64,000 bases of DNA from Salibaculum sp031581025 (GCF_031581025.1 NZ_JAVLCA010000003.1), one strand, 5' to 3'. Counted from the stretch's first letter, positions 19,050 through 28,185 are shown. The notes: a model not told the origin generated them from the letters alone. Made by a program: numbers and translations.

Positions 19050-20807
19050 ATGACCGACCAGCCCAGCTACCAAGTGCTTGCCCGCAAATACCGTCCCGAG
19101 ACCTTTGCCGATCTCGTAGGGCAGGACGCCATGGTGCGTACGCTCAAGAACGCCTTCGCCACCGACCGCATCGCCCAGGCCTTCCTGATGACCGGCATCC
19201 GCGGCACCGGCAAGACGACCACGGCCCGGATCATCGCCAAGGGCATGAACTGCACGGGCACGGATGGCGGGGGCGGCCCGACGACCGACCCGTGCGGGCA
19301 ATGCGAACACTGCGTGGCCATCATGGAGGGCCGCCATGTGGATGTCATGGAGATGGACGCGGCCTCGCGCACCGGTGTCGGCGACATCCGCGAAATCATC
19401 GAGAGCGTACATTACAGGGCGGCCTCGGCGCGCTACAAAATCTACATCATCGACGAGGTGCACATGCTGTCCACCTCGGCCTTCAACGCGCTGCTCAAGA
19501 CGCTGGAGGAACCCCCCGCGCACGTGAAGTTCATCTTCGCCACCACCGAGGTGCGCAAGGTGCCGGTCACGGTGCTGTCGCGCTGCCAGCGCTTCGACCT
19601 GCGCCGGATCGAACCCGAGGACCAGATCGCCATGCTGCGCCGCATCGCCGACCTCGAGGGCGCGCAGATCACCGATGACGCGCTGGCGCTGATCACCCGG
19701 GCGGCCGAAGGATCGGCCCGCGACGCGACCTCGCTTCTGGACCAGGCGATTTCCCATGGCGCGGGCGAGACCGGCGCCGACCAGGTGCGCGCCATGCTGG
19801 GGCTGGCCGACCGGGGCCGGGTGCTCGACCTGTTCGACATGATCCTGAAGGGCGAGGCCGCCGGGGCGCTGACCGAGCTGTCGGCGCAATACGCCGAGGG
19901 GGCCGATCCCATGGCGATCCTGCGCGACCTGGCCGAGATCGCCCATTGGGTCAGCGTCATCAAGGTGACCCCAGAGGCGGCCGAGGACCCCACCGTCGGC
20001 CCGGACGAACGCGCCCGTGGGCTGGCCATGGCCGAGGCCCTGCCGATGCGGGTTCTGACCCGGTTGTGGCAGATGCTGCTCAAGGGGCTCGAGGAGGTGG
20101 CGCAGGCCCCCAACGGCATGATGGCCGCCGAAATGGCCATCATCCGGCTGACCCATGTGGCCGATCTGCCCAGTCCCGAGGACCTTGTGCGCAAGCTGCA
20201 GGACGGCCCGCCGCCACCCGGCCCAAGCGGGGGCGGGGGTGCGCCGCAGGCCAGGCCGGCGGCGCGCACCGACGCACAGGGCGGCGCCATGGCCCCGACC
20301 CATCCCGGACCATCCGGCCCTTCGGCCCGCCATGGTGGCGCCGAGCCTGCCGTCGCGACGGATGCCGCGCTCGCCCGCTATCCCACATTCGACCACGTGA
20401 TCGAGCTGATCCGCAGCCACCGCGACGTGAAACTCCTCGTCGACGTGGAGAACTGTGTCCGCCTTGTCGCCTACCAGCCGGGCCGCATCGAGTTCCAACC
20501 CACCGAGGATGCCCCGCGCGACCTTGCTGCGAAGCTGGGCAGCCGTCTGCAGGCCTGGACGGGCAATCGCTGGGCGGTGACGCTCGTGGGCACCGGCGGC
20601 GGCGCCACCCTTGCCGAGGACCGCGACGCCGAAGAGGCAGCCCTGCGCGATCAGGCAGCCACGCACCCGCTGGTCCAGGCCGTGCTGAGCCGTTTCCCGG
20701 AGGCGCGGATCGCCGGGATTCGCACGCCGGACGCCCTGCAGCAGGAGGCCGAGCTGGAGGCCCTGCCGGAGGTGGACGAGGAATGGGACCCCTTCGAAGA
20801 GGAATGA
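19050..20807 (+). CDS. dnaX: DNA polymerase III subunit gamma/tau
   Basis: The clamp-loader ATPase of the replicative polymerase. The 585-residue protein has the AAA+ domain with Walker A GIRGTGKT at 49-56, zinc-binding cysteines (C68, C82, C85, C88), Walker B DEVH at 135-138 and the SRC motif at 177-179. A Pro/Gly/Ala-rich linker follows (about 385-440), then the tau-specific C-terminal region expected to contact the polymerase and helicase. The product ends in an acidic tail (EVDEEWDPFEEE). It begins the dnaX-ybaB-recR set, a conserved bacterial gene order, with ybaB 73 bases downstream. Confidence 0.95.
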   Translation: MTDQPSYQVLARKYRPETFADLVGQDAMVRTLKNAFATDRIAQAFLMTGIRGTGKTTTARIIAKGMNCTGTDGGGGPTTDPCGQCEHCVAIMEGRHVDVMEMDAASRTGVGDIREIIESVHYRAASARYKIYIIDEVHMLSTSAFNALLKTLEEPPAHVKFIFATTEVRKVPVTVLSRCQRFDLRRIEPEDQIAMLRRIADLEGAQITDDALALITRAAEGSARDATSLLDQAISHGAGETGADQVRAMLGLADRGRVLDLFDMILKGEAAGALTELSAQYAEGADPMAILRDLAEIAHWVSVIKVTPEAAEDPTVGPDERARGLAMAEALPMRVLTRLWQMLLKGLEEVAQAPNGMMAAEMAIIRLTHVADLPSPEDLVRKLQDGPPPPGPSGGGGAPQARPAARTDAQGGAMAPTHPGPSGPSARHGGAEPAVATDAALARYPTFDHVIELIRSHRDVKLLVDVENCVRLVAYQPGRIEFQPTEDAPRDLAAKLGSRLQAWTGNRWAVTLVGTGGGATLAEDRDAEEAALRDQAATHPLVQAVLSRFPEARIAGIRTPDALQQEAELEALPEVDEEWDPFEEE

Positions 20808-20879
20808 TCCGGCCTTGTGGCCGGGCCGCCGGAGCGCCATATCTGCTACTCGGAACCGGAGTCGACAGGAGAGACGGGA

Positions 20880-21224
20880 ATGTTCAAGGGAATGGGCCAG
20901 ATGGGCGACATGGCCAAGATGATGAAATCCGCCCAGGAGCTGCAGCAGAAGATGGAGCAGCTTCAGGAGGATATGCACGCCATGACGGTCACCGGCGAAA
21001 GCGGGGCCGGGCTGGTCAAGGCCACGGCCAGCGCCAAGGGTGAGCTCAAGGGACTGGACATCGACCCCTCGATCTTCAATGGCGACGACAAGGAAGTGGT
21101 CGAAGACCTGATCCTTGCCGCCATCAAGGATGCCCAGTCCAGAGCCAGCGACCGCGCCGCCGAGGAAATGCAGACGATCCAGGAAGAACTGGGCCTGCCC
21201 GCCGGCATGAAACTGCCTTTCTAG
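20880..21224 (+). CDS. YbaB/EbfC-family nucleoid-associated protein
   Basis: A 114-residue small DNA-binding protein of the YbaB/EbfC family, which forms dimers and coats the nucleoid. The Met/Gln-rich N-terminal helix (MAKMMKSAQELQQKMEQLQE) and the central strand region (VTGESGAGLVKATASAKGEL) are typical. I place the start at the ATG at 20880, where the family N-terminus MFKGMGQ begins, with a GGAG-type site (ACAGGAGAGACGGGA) just upstream. It lies between dnaX and recR, its usual position. Confidence 0.93.
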   Translation: MFKGMGQMGDMAKMMKSAQELQQKMEQLQEDMHAMTVTGESGAGLVKATASAKGELKGLDIDPSIFNGDDKEVVEDLILAAIKDAQSRASDRAAEEMQTIQEELGLPAGMKLPF

Positions 21225-21313
21225 GTCGCATTGGCCTGCCCGTTCGACCTGCTGCGGTGGGGCGAAAGGCGCAGCCTTTTGCGGGCCGCACCCTGGCCCA
21301 TCGGAGCGCCTTC

Positions 21314-21907
21314 TTGACCAACGGCACCAGCGACATCGAAGACCTGATAGACCTGATGGCCCGCCTGCCCGGCCTGGGGCCGCGCTCGGCCCGCCGGGCG
21401 GTCCTGCACCTGGTCAAGAAACGGGGGCAGCTTCTGGCCCCGCTGGCCGAGGCCATGGCGCGGGTCGGGGCCAGCGCCCGCGAGTGCCTCAACTGCGGCA
21501 ATATCGGCACCACCGACATCTGCGACATCTGCGCCGCCGAGAAACGCGCCACCGGCCAGATCTGCGTGGTCGAGGACGTGGCCGACCTATGGGCGATGGA
21601 GCGCGCCGCCGTCTTCAAGGGCCGCTATCACGTGCTGGGTGGCACGCTGTCGGCGCTGGATGATGTCGGCCCCGAGGACCTGCGCATCCCGCGTCTGAAA
21701 TCCCGCGTCGCCTCGGAGGGCGTCACCGAGGTGATCCTAGCCCTGGGCGCCACCGTGGACGGCCAGACCACGGCCCACTACATCGCCGATGAACTGGCCG
21801 GGGTTTCGGTCACCTCGCTGGCCCAGGGCGTGCCCGTGGGCGGCGAACTGGACTATCTGGACGACGGCACGATCACCGCGGCCCTGAACGCCCGCAAAGG
21901 GGTTTGA
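21314..21907 (+). CDS. recR: Recombination mediator protein RecR
   Basis: RecR works with RecF and RecO to load RecA at gaps during recombinational repair. The 197-residue protein has the N-terminal helix-hairpin-helix (RLPGLGPRSARRAV), a four-cysteine zinc finger (C58, C61, C70, C73), a Toprim domain beginning CVVEDVADLWAME and a C-terminal Walker-like GTITAAL region. The start is a TTG at 21314 with GGAG eight bases upstream; this gives the normal family length. It closes the dnaX-ybaB-recR group. Confidence 0.93.
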   Translation: MTNGTSDIEDLIDLMARLPGLGPRSARRAVLHLVKKRGQLLAPLAEAMARVGASARECLNCGNIGTTDICDICAAEKRATGQICVVEDVADLWAMERAAVFKGRYHVLGGTLSALDDVGPEDLRIPRLKSRVASEGVTEVILALGATVDGQTTAHYIADELAGVSVTSLAQGVPVGGELDYLDDGTITAALNARKGV

Positions 21908-22037
21908 GGCCCAGTTGCTCGGCGGGCCGGGCCAATCGCTACGGTTCGCTTGACATTGCAACCTATGTTTGTGTCTTTTGCTTATCATGCATCTTTAAGA
22001 AGATCCCGCCGAAGGTATTTGTGCCCTTCGCGCGAAG

Positions 22038-23303
22038 GTGCAACAGCTTGAACGGCAGCTGCGTTTCGATGATCTAACCGGCCTGCTGTCGCGGCAGGCC
22101 TTCTATCAGGATTTCGAGGTCGGGGCGGCGGCGGGCGACGTGCTGATTTTTATCGACCTGGACGACTTCAAGAGCGTGAACGACAACTACGGCTTCGGCA
22201 TCGGCGATGACCTGCTGACCGGTATCGCCCGGACGATCCGCTGCGCCGTGGCCGGACGGGGTCTTGTCTGCCGACTTGCGGGGGACGAATTCATGGTGCT
22301 GCTGGACAGGGCGCACGCGGCCTGCGTCGAGGTCATCTGCACTGATCTGCTTGCCGCGATCCGGGGCTGCACAAGCCGGGTCGGGGACCTGGAGGTCTCG
22401 CGCGGGGCCTTGATCGGAACCTGCCGCGTGCGCCAGGGCATGTCCGCGCGCGATGCCCTGATGATCGCCAATGACGGCCTGCGCGTGGCCAAGGCGAATG
22501 GCAAGAATCGCGCGGCGCAGGTGAGTGAGCGCCGCCACGCATCAGGGCCTGTCAGGCCTTCGGTCGAGGAGGTCCGGCTCGGCCTCAGGCGCAACGAGAT
22601 CGGCTATCACCTGCAGCCCATCCTGGACCTGGCCACCGGCGATGTCTGGGGCTACGAGGCGCTGATCCGCTGGCACCGCGCCGATGGCCAGGTCCTTGGC
22701 CCGGCGCATTTCCTCGAATCGATGACAGCCGCCTACGATGCCGAAACCAAGCCACCACTGGCCCAGGCCCACGCCGCCGCAGCCTGGGCCGCGAACACCC
22801 AGGGCAAATGCGTCTCGTTCAACATCTCTACCGCCTTTCTGGCGAATCTGGGGGCGGACGGGCTCGATTGGGTGAACACGATCATTGGCGACATTCCCCA
22901 TGGGAACGTGGTCTTCGAACTGGTCGACACCATCGTCACGCGCGACGATGACGACGCCATCGCGCGCACGGTGAGGATGCTGCGCGACCTCGGCGTGCAG
23001 ATCGCCCTGGACGATTTCGGTGTGGGGCAATCGACGCTCAGCCGCCTTCAGACCACCTGCGTGGATTACGTCAAGATCGACAAGCGGTTCACCGCGGCCG
23101 CGGGGCGGTCCCGGCGCGACGCGGCGATCCTGGAACGCACCATCGACCTAGCCCATGCGGCGGGCGCCACCTGTATCGTCGAGGGAATCGAGACCCCGGC
23201 GCAACTGCAACGCGCCCGGAAGGCAGGGGCAGGCCTCGGGCAGGGGTTCCATCTGGGCCGGCCCAACCCGGTGAGCCATTGGGCCGCCGCTCAGGGGACC
23301 TGA
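22038..23303 (+). CDS. GGDEF-EAL protein (probable cyclic-di-GMP phosphodiesterase)
   Basis: A 421-residue cytosolic protein with a GGDEF domain (about 8-160) and an EAL domain (about 175-415). The GGDEF signature reads AGDEF (81-85), which can still be active, with FIDLDDFKSVND preserved at 38-49. In the EAL domain the catalytic set looks complete: E207-A-L, N262, E294, D325-D326, K346 and E382, so c-di-GMP hydrolysis is likely. There is no sensor domain or membrane span. The start appears to be a GTG at 22038; an in-frame ATG at 21987 is followed after two codons by a stop, so the N-terminus may have been shortened. An AT-rich stretch upstream contains TTGACA (21950-21955). Confidence 0.88.
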   Translation: MQQLERQLRFDDLTGLLSRQAFYQDFEVGAAAGDVLIFIDLDDFKSVNDNYGFGIGDDLLTGIARTIRCAVAGRGLVCRLAGDEFMVLLDRAHAACVEVICTDLLAAIRGCTSRVGDLEVSRGALIGTCRVRQGMSARDALMIANDGLRVAKANGKNRAAQVSERRHASGPVRPSVEEVRLGLRRNEIGYHLQPILDLATGDVWGYEALIRWHRADGQVLGPAHFLESMTAAYDAETKPPLAQAHAAAAWAANTQGKCVSFNISTAFLANLGADGLDWVNTIIGDIPHGNVVFELVDTIVTRDDDDAIARTVRMLRDLGVQIALDDFGVGQSTLSRLQTTCVDYVKIDKRFTAAAGRSRRDAAILERTIDLAHAAGATCIVEGIETPAQLQRARKAGAGLGQGFHLGRPNPVSHWAAAQGT

Positions 23304-23348
23304 GCCGCGCCTGCCGTACCCTGTCAGACACCTTGGCAGAAAAACCAA

Positions 23349-23374
23349 GCGCCTGGCCCTTTCGGACCGGGCGC
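23349..23374. terminator. Bidirectional terminator between the GGDEF-EAL gene and trcR
   Basis: An 11-bp stem with one mismatch and one G-T pair (GCGCCTGGCCC/GGACCGGGCGC) and a TTTC loop lies between the ends of two convergent genes. Placement supports termination from both sides. Confidence 0.55.
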
Positions 23375-23397
23375 GAAACGAGACGGGTCGGGCGCGA

Positions 23398-24150
23398 TCA
23401 ATCCTCGTCCTCGTCCCCATCATCATCCGGCAGGTTGAAAAAGCTGTCGGCATCAGGCGTCTTCTCGTCGTCCCCGTCCTTGCCCACGTTGTCATTTGAC
23501 AACGAGAAGGTTTCCAGACCCTCGATGGCCGTGGGCATGCGCGGTTCGTCCTCGGCGGCGAGGCTCTGCTCGGTCGAGACCAGCTTGCGACGCTCGTCAT
23601 CCGACATGACCTCGCCTGCCTGCTCGCGCTTGGCGTTGGCCTTCTGCACGGCGGTGTCCAGCTCGGACTGCCGACATAGGCCCAGCGCGACCGGGTCGAT
23701 GGGTTCCATGTTCGAGATGTTCCAGTGCGTGCGTTCGCGGATCGACTGGATCGTCGGCTTGGTGGTGCCTACGAGCTTTGAAATCTGCGCGTCGGTCAGC
23801 TCGGGGTGGAACTTGACCAGCCAGAGGATCGAGTTGGGCCTGTCCTGACGCTTGGACAGCGGCGTATAGCGCGGGCCGCGGCGCTTTTCCTCGCCCTCGG
23901 CGGCGGGGTTGTGCTTGAGCGTGAGCCTGTGCTGCGCGTTCGCCTCGGCCCGGTCGATCTCGTCCTGGGTCAGTTGGTTGTTCGACACAGGGTCGAAGCC
24001 CTTGACCCCGGCGGCGACGTCGCCATCGGCGATGCCCTGAACCTCGAGTTCGTGCAGGCCCACGAAATCGGCGATCTGCTTGAACGTGATTGTCGTGTTG
24101 TCCACCAGCCAGACGGCGGTGGCCTTTGCCATAATCGGTTTTTCAGCCAT
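23398..24150 (-). CDS. trcR: Cell-cycle transcriptional regulator TrcR (DUF1013)
   Basis: A 250-residue protein matching the alphaproteobacterial DUF1013/TrcR family, associated with RNA polymerase and cell-cycle transcription. Two helix-turn-helix-like segments are visible: FKQIADFVGLHELEVQGIAD (about 23-42) and TDAQISKLVGTTKPTIQSIR (about 118-137). The family block MEPIDPVALGLC follows, then an acidic, disordered C-terminus ending in a run of Asp/Glu. It starts with the typical AKATAVWLVDNT N-terminus; either Met1 or Met7 could initiate. It is transcribed divergently from the RNase T2 gene. Confidence 0.9.
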   Translation of the reverse strand: MAEKPIMAKATAVWLVDNTTITFKQIADFVGLHELEVQGIADGDVAAGVKGFDPVSNNQLTQDEIDRAEANAQHRLTLKHNPAAEGEEKRRGPRYTPLSKRQDRPNSILWLVKFHPELTDAQISKLVGTTKPTIQSIRERTHWNISNMEPIDPVALGLCRQSELDTAVQKANAKREQAGEVMSDDERRKLVSTEQSLAAEDEPRMPTAIEGLETFSLSNDNVGKDGDDEKTPDADSFFNLPDDDGDEDED

Positions 24151-24281
24151 GTTCTCGGCTCCTTCGCGAATACATCTTTCCCCTGCACCGGCGGGGGCGA
24201 TCCGGGGTGCGGATCAGGTTCTCTTTGTCGGGGAACTCGGGCGGTATATAGTCGCCACCGAACCACATTGAAAGCCCCGAA

Positions 24282-24911
24282 ATGCTGCGACTGATCCTTG
24301 TTCTTCTCGTTTTCGCCGGCCCGCTGCGGGCCGGGGGGACAGCCGGCGAGTTTGATTACTACGTAATGGCGCTGAGCTGGTCGCCCAACTGGTGCGCCCG
24401 CGAGGGCGCCGAGCGGGGATCGCCGCAATGTGCACCCGGGGCCGGTTTCGGCTGGGTGCTGCACGGTCTCTGGCCGCAATACGAGCGCGGCTGGCCTGAC
24501 TATTGCAGCACCGATCACCGCAACCCCTCGCGGGCGGATACTGCCGCGCAGGCGGGCCTGTTCGGGTCGGCCGGAGCGGCCTGGCACCAATGGGACAAGC
24601 ACGGCGTCTGTTCCGGGCTGTCGGCCGCGGATTACTACGCCCTGTCTGCCGAGGCCTACGACAGGGTCACCCGTCCGCAGGTGTTCCGCGAGCTGGACGA
24701 TCTCGTTCGCCTGCCCGCCACGGTGGTGGAAGAGGCCTTCCTGCGCGACAACCGCGGCCTTTCCGCGGACGGGATCACCGTGACCTGCCGTTCTGGGAGC
24801 ATCCAGGAGGCGCGCATCTGCCTGACCCGCGACCTGGCGTTCCGGGACTGCGGCGCGGACGTGCGGCGCGACTGCACGCTGGACGATGCGCTGTTCGCGC
24901 CCATGCGCTAG
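24282..24911 (+). CDS. Secreted ribonuclease T2 family protein
   Basis: A 209-residue exported endoribonuclease of the T2 family (cleaves RNA through 2',3'-cyclic phosphates, in the periplasm). A signal peptide (residues 1-18) precedes the mature domain. Both active-site blocks are intact: HGLWPQ (about 61-66) and WHQWDKHGVCSG (about 106-117). Several cysteines, including CSTD, CLTR, CGAD and CTLDD, are consistent with disulfides in an exported enzyme. The size fits bacterial RNase I-like members. It overlaps the end of the convergent SpoIIAA-like gene by four bases. Confidence 0.92.
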   Translation: MLRLILVLLVFAGPLRAGGTAGEFDYYVMALSWSPNWCAREGAERGSPQCAPGAGFGWVLHGLWPQYERGWPDYCSTDHRNPSRADTAAQAGLFGSAGAAWHQWDKHGVCSGLSAADYYALSAEAYDRVTRPQVFRELDDLVRLPATVVEEAFLRDNRGLSADGITVTCRSGSIQEARICLTRDLAFRDCGADVRRDCTLDDALFAPMR

Positions 24912-25342
24912 GACCGGGGTGTCGTCACCCTGCCGGTGGCATCGACGTTGTAGCCGGTCTCGGGCGGGTCGTTTCGGGCGATCCAGCTTTCCGCCGTCGC
25001 GCGCTCGTCAAGGTGGAAAGCCTTGATAGGCGCCCGGACCAGCGGGCCAAAGACGCTGACGGCCCCGCGAATCCAGCTCGTATCCGTCACCACGGCGATC
25101 CGTGCGAAGTCGTGCAGGTGGAGAACCCCCAGACGCGCGTCGTCCCAGGCGGCCCCGGCGGTGAAGCGCTCGAAATCCTCGCCCAACAGATAGAAGAGCT
25201 TGGCCTTTCCCTCTTTCTCGATGACCGCCTCCAGCGCGGGCACGAGGGTCTCGTCGTAACTTTTCCCGTCGATGCGGCCGTGCGCGGCAACCGCCAGGAC
25301 ATCGGGCGGAAAACCGGGCAGAATCTCCAGATGACCGGACAT
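24908..25342 (-). CDS. SpoIIAA-like (STAS/SEC14-type) protein
   Basis: A 144-residue protein resembling the SpoIIAA-like family, small STAS/CRAL-TRIO-like domains found alone in many proteobacteria. Typical features are the start EILPGFPPDVLAVAAHGRID, the central AKLFYLLGEDFERFTAGAAWDD and the C-terminal VRAPIKAFHLDERATAESWI. The role is not known; lipid or hydrophobic ligand binding has been suggested for the fold. I start at the ATG at 25342 because a perfect AGGAGG lies six bases before it; the frame is open further upstream without such a site. Confidence 0.85.
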   Translation of the reverse strand: MSGHLEILPGFPPDVLAVAAHGRIDGKSYDETLVPALEAVIEKEGKAKLFYLLGEDFERFTAGAAWDDARLGVLHLHDFARIAVVTDTSWIRGAVSVFGPLVRAPIKAFHLDERATAESWIARNDPPETGYNVDATGRVTTPRS

Positions 25343-25548
25343 GGGCGCCTCCTGCGTTTGTGTGGCCTTATCCTGCAGACAGCAGGTGGGGCCGGCCTTG
25401 ATCTGACGCAACCGGCGGCCTCCGTATCGAAATCGTGACCACGGGCGGCGGGCCAAGCTGCTAGGCTGATTCTTGGGCCAATCTGTTTCGGACAGATGTC
25501 GTCGCCCCGACCCATTGGCCCGACTGTCAACCGCAAACGCGAGGCCAA

Positions 25549-26403
25549 ATGACACAGACGATCGGAAATCCGCTCAGCTGGGGCGCCAGAGCCCTGGGCC
25601 GGGCATCCAGTCATGTCGGCGAATCGGTCGAGGCCATCGGCGGCAAAGCCGATCGCGCGCCCGAGGTGAAGATCCTGACCCGACAGGACCTGCGCGACGC
25701 GCTGAGGCTCGGGATGCAGGACTTTACCGCCGCCCGGGCCGATGCCCTGTTCCTTGTCGTGGTCTACCCGGTGATCGGGCTGGTGTTGCTGGCCATGGCA
25801 ACGGACCTGGCCGCGCTGCCAATGCTGTTCCCGCTTGTTGCAGGCTTTGCCCTGCTGGGGCCACTGGCCGCCGTGGGGCTCTACGAGATCAGCCGACGCC
25901 GCGAGCGGGGCGAACCTGTCAGCTGGGGCGCCGCGCTTGGGGTCATCGGCGCGCCCTACTTTGTGGCGCTTGTCGTGCTGGGGCTTTGCCTCATGGCAAT
26001 CTTCGGCACCTGGCTGATCACGGCCTTCGCCATTCACGCCCTGACACTGGGGCCGCAGCCACCAGCCTCGCTGTCGGCGTTCCTATCCGACACCTTCACG
26101 ACGGGCGCGGGCTGGGCGATGATCCTGCTGGGCACTGGCGCGGGGTTCCTCTTTGCGCTGCTCGTGCTGGCGACCAGCGTGATCTCTTTCCCGCTGCTGA
26201 TGGATCGTCACGTCAGCGTACCACGGGCGATCATGACGTCGCTGGACGTGTTCCGGAAGAACCCGCGCGTGATCTGCACCTGGGGTCTCATCGTGGCCGC
26301 CTCGTTGATCCTTGGCGCCATCCCGGCCCTTGTCGGACTGGTTGTGGTCATGCCCATCCTGGGCCACGCGACGTGGCACCTCTACCGGCGCGCGGTGAAA
26401 TAG
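25549..26403 (+). CDS. DUF2189 integral membrane protein
   Basis: A 284-residue inner-membrane protein that fits the DUF2189 family, common in alphaproteobacteria and of unknown function. The cytoplasmic N-terminus contains VKILTRQDLRDALRLGMQDF, typical of the family. About six hydrophobic segments follow (near 66-83, 86-112, 128-160, 185-210 and 235-265), and the block PLLMDRHVSVPRAIMTSLDV lies between the later spans. The C-terminus HATWHLYRRAVK looks complete. The IS-derived remnant begins right after the stop codon. Confidence 0.85.
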   Translation: MTQTIGNPLSWGARALGRASSHVGESVEAIGGKADRAPEVKILTRQDLRDALRLGMQDFTAARADALFLVVVYPVIGLVLLAMATDLAALPMLFPLVAGFALLGPLAAVGLYEISRRRERGEPVSWGAALGVIGAPYFVALVVLGLCLMAIFGTWLITAFAIHALTLGPQPPASLSAFLSDTFTTGAGWAMILLGTGAGFLFALLVLATSVISFPLLMDRHVSVPRAIMTSLDVFRKNPRVICTWGLIVAASLILGAIPALVGLVVVMPILGHATWHLYRRAVK

Positions 26404-26409
26404 GCCCCG

Positions 26410-26740
26410 ACGGCGTGGACTCAATTGCGCGCAACCAAATTCTTGATGAAGCGAGGGCGACGACGGCCATGAAAGTATCCGCGTGCTTTTCGAAGCGCGT
26501 GGGGATGCGGCGGAACTGCTTGAGATTGCAGAAGAACCTCTCGACCAGGTTGCGTTGGCGATCAAGGTTTTCGGGGGCGATGCGCTGGATGCGCACCAGG
26601 CTCTGCGTCGGGATATGGGGTTCACCTCCCGGGTCGCGCACGAGGTCCACAAACGCCCGGCTATCATAGCCGCGGTCGGCGATCACGGTGCCGGGTGGGA
26701 GGGCTTGCAGCAGGATCGGCGCGGCAGTCTTGTCACCTAG
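26410..26740 (-). pseudogene. C-terminal remnant of an IS5-family (IS427-like) transposase
   Basis: Only the C-terminal part of a DDE transposase survives. Visible pieces are GDKTAAPILLQALPPGTVIA, the aspartate in DRGYDSRAFVDLV, HIPTQ and the final catalytic-Glu helix RQRNLVERFFCNLKQFRRI followed by TRFEKHADTFMAVVALAS. The protein lacks the N-terminal half and the first DDE aspartate, and the frame runs on past the usual end. It fills the gap between the DUF2189 gene and the EamA gene and touches the EamA stop codon. It cannot be active; it marks an old insertion that decayed. Confidence 0.85.
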
Positions 26741-27639
26741 GCGGCCTGCTTGGCCGGCGCGGAGGGTTTCTGCCTGGACAGCTGCACCGCGAGGATGCCG
26801 AAGGTGATGATCGCCACGCCGATCACGTCGCCCCAGCCCAGCGGTTCGCCCAGCAGGAGCCAGGCGGTCAGCACCCCGAAGAAGGGCGTCAGGAAGTGGA
26901 ACACCGCCGCGCGCACCGCGCCGATACGGTTGACAAGGACGAACCAGACCAGCGTCGCCATCAACCCCGGCACGATCACCGTATAGCCGAAGGCCAGGCC
27001 CAGTTGCCATGTCCAGGTGACGCGGAAGGTCTCGAACGTCAGCGCCGCGACCCAGAGCAACGCGCTGCCCACCAGCATCTGCAGCCCCACGATCATCAGG
27101 AAGTTCCCGCCCGAGGAGGCCCCGCGCACGGACATTGTCGCCACCGCCAGCGACAGGACGGCGAGCGCACAGAGCGCGATTCCATACAAGTCGGCCCCGC
27201 CCTGCACCCTTGTGCCCATGATGACCGCCACCCCGACGATGCCCGCAACCAGTCCGGCAATGCCAAGCGGCGGCAGCTTTTCACGGAAGACCGCCCAGCC
27301 GGCGATGGCCACGACAAGCGGCATGGTCGAGGCGATGATCGCCGCCAGCGAGGCCTCGACCGTCTGCATGGCCACGAAGTTCAGCCCGAGGTAAAGCGCG
27401 TTCTGACAGATTCCGAAGACGATGGTGGCCATCCACTGGCGCCGGGTCAGGCGCCAGCTCTGCCCCAACATCCGCGCCAGGACCACGCCGATCATCCCCG
27501 AGATCAGGAACCGGATCGCCAGGGCATGTAGCGGCGCGGCATACTCGACGATCACCCGCGCGGACGTGAAGGCCGAGGCCCACATAACCCCGAAGGCCAA
27601 GCCCAGAAGGATGGCCCTGATATCTACCTCGGTCTTCAT
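26737..27639 (-). CDS. EamA/DMT-family transporter
   Basis: A 300-residue inner-membrane protein with two EamA repeats and about ten hydrophobic spans, the build of drug/metabolite exporters. Characteristic blocks are GVMWASAFTSARVIVEYAAP in the first span, AAIIASTMPLVVAIAGWAVF at the end of the first repeat, and VFHFLTPFFGVLTAWLLLGEP in the second. The substrate (amino acids, purines or other metabolites) cannot be predicted. I use the ATG at 27639; a TTG seven codons upstream is also possible. The 3' end abuts a transposase remnant but looks intact. Confidence 0.88.
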   Translation of the reverse strand: MKTEVDIRAILLGLAFGVMWASAFTSARVIVEYAAPLHALAIRFLISGMIGVVLARMLGQSWRLTRRQWMATIVFGICQNALYLGLNFVAMQTVEASLAAIIASTMPLVVAIAGWAVFREKLPPLGIAGLVAGIVGVAVIMGTRVQGGADLYGIALCALAVLSLAVATMSVRGASSGGNFLMIVGLQMLVGSALLWVAALTFETFRVTWTWQLGLAFGYTVIVPGLMATLVWFVLVNRIGAVRAAVFHFLTPFFGVLTAWLLLGEPLGWGDVIGVAIITFGILAVQLSRQKPSAPAKQAA

Positions 27640-27718
27640 TCTGTCCGGCTGTCCTTGCAATTGTCACGGTGCGACCTGACCACGAACCGCCGGTCTTGGA
27701 AAGGGCCGCCCGCGAACG

Positions 27719-27749
27719 AAAAAGGGCCGCCCGCCGGGCGACCCTTTTC
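27719..27749 (-). terminator. Rho-independent terminator of the HU gene
   Basis: A strong GC-rich hairpin flanked by AAAAGGG and CCCTTTTT lies 20 bases past the HU stop codon on the minus strand. The T5 run on that strand fits intrinsic termination and separates HU from the EamA gene. Confidence 0.75.
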
Positions 27750-27767
27750 AGCCAATCCTGTCAAGGA

Positions 27768-28055
27768 TCAGGAATTCACGCTGTCCTTGAGCGCCTTGGC
27801 GATGGTCATCTTGACCACCTTGTCGGCGTCCTTCTTGATCTGCTCGCCGGTGGCCGGGTTGCGGACCATGCGCTCCGGGCGCTCGCGGCAGTAGATCTTG
27901 CCGACACCGGGAAGGGTAACGGCACCGCCGCCGGAGACCTCGCGGCTGATGACCTCGGTCATCGCGTCCAGGGCCGTGCCTGCGGATTTCTTGTCGGTGC
28001 CCATTTCCTCGGCCAGTGCTGCGACCAGCTGCGTCTTGGTAAGGGGTTTTGCCAT
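27768..28055 (-). CDS. HU-family DNA-binding protein
   Basis: A 95-residue histone-like protein that bends and compacts DNA. The fold is evident from the N-terminal helices (MAKPLTKTQLVAALAEEMGT), the GGGAVTLPGVGKI strand and the DNA-binding arm region REERP-like CRERPERMVRNPATGEQIK with the intercalating proline in RNPATG. The C-terminal VVKMTIAKALKDSV is typical. I choose the ATG at 28055 with GAGGAG eight bases upstream; the frame extends further upstream without family similarity. It is followed by a strong terminator, so it is monocistronic. Confidence 0.93.
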   Translation of the reverse strand: MAKPLTKTQLVAALAEEMGTDKKSAGTALDAMTEVISREVSGGGAVTLPGVGKIYCRERPERMVRNPATGEQIKKDADKVVKMTIAKALKDSVNS

Positions 28056-28185
28056 GTGTCGTCTCCTCGCTCTGCCCGATGTGTTGGGCTTTTCTACCGT
28101 CATTAAACGGCATCTTGTGTGTGCCCACAACGGTTAGTGTAATTTTGCGGGCAAAAAAACCCTATTTTGTTGGTATTTTTGCCGC

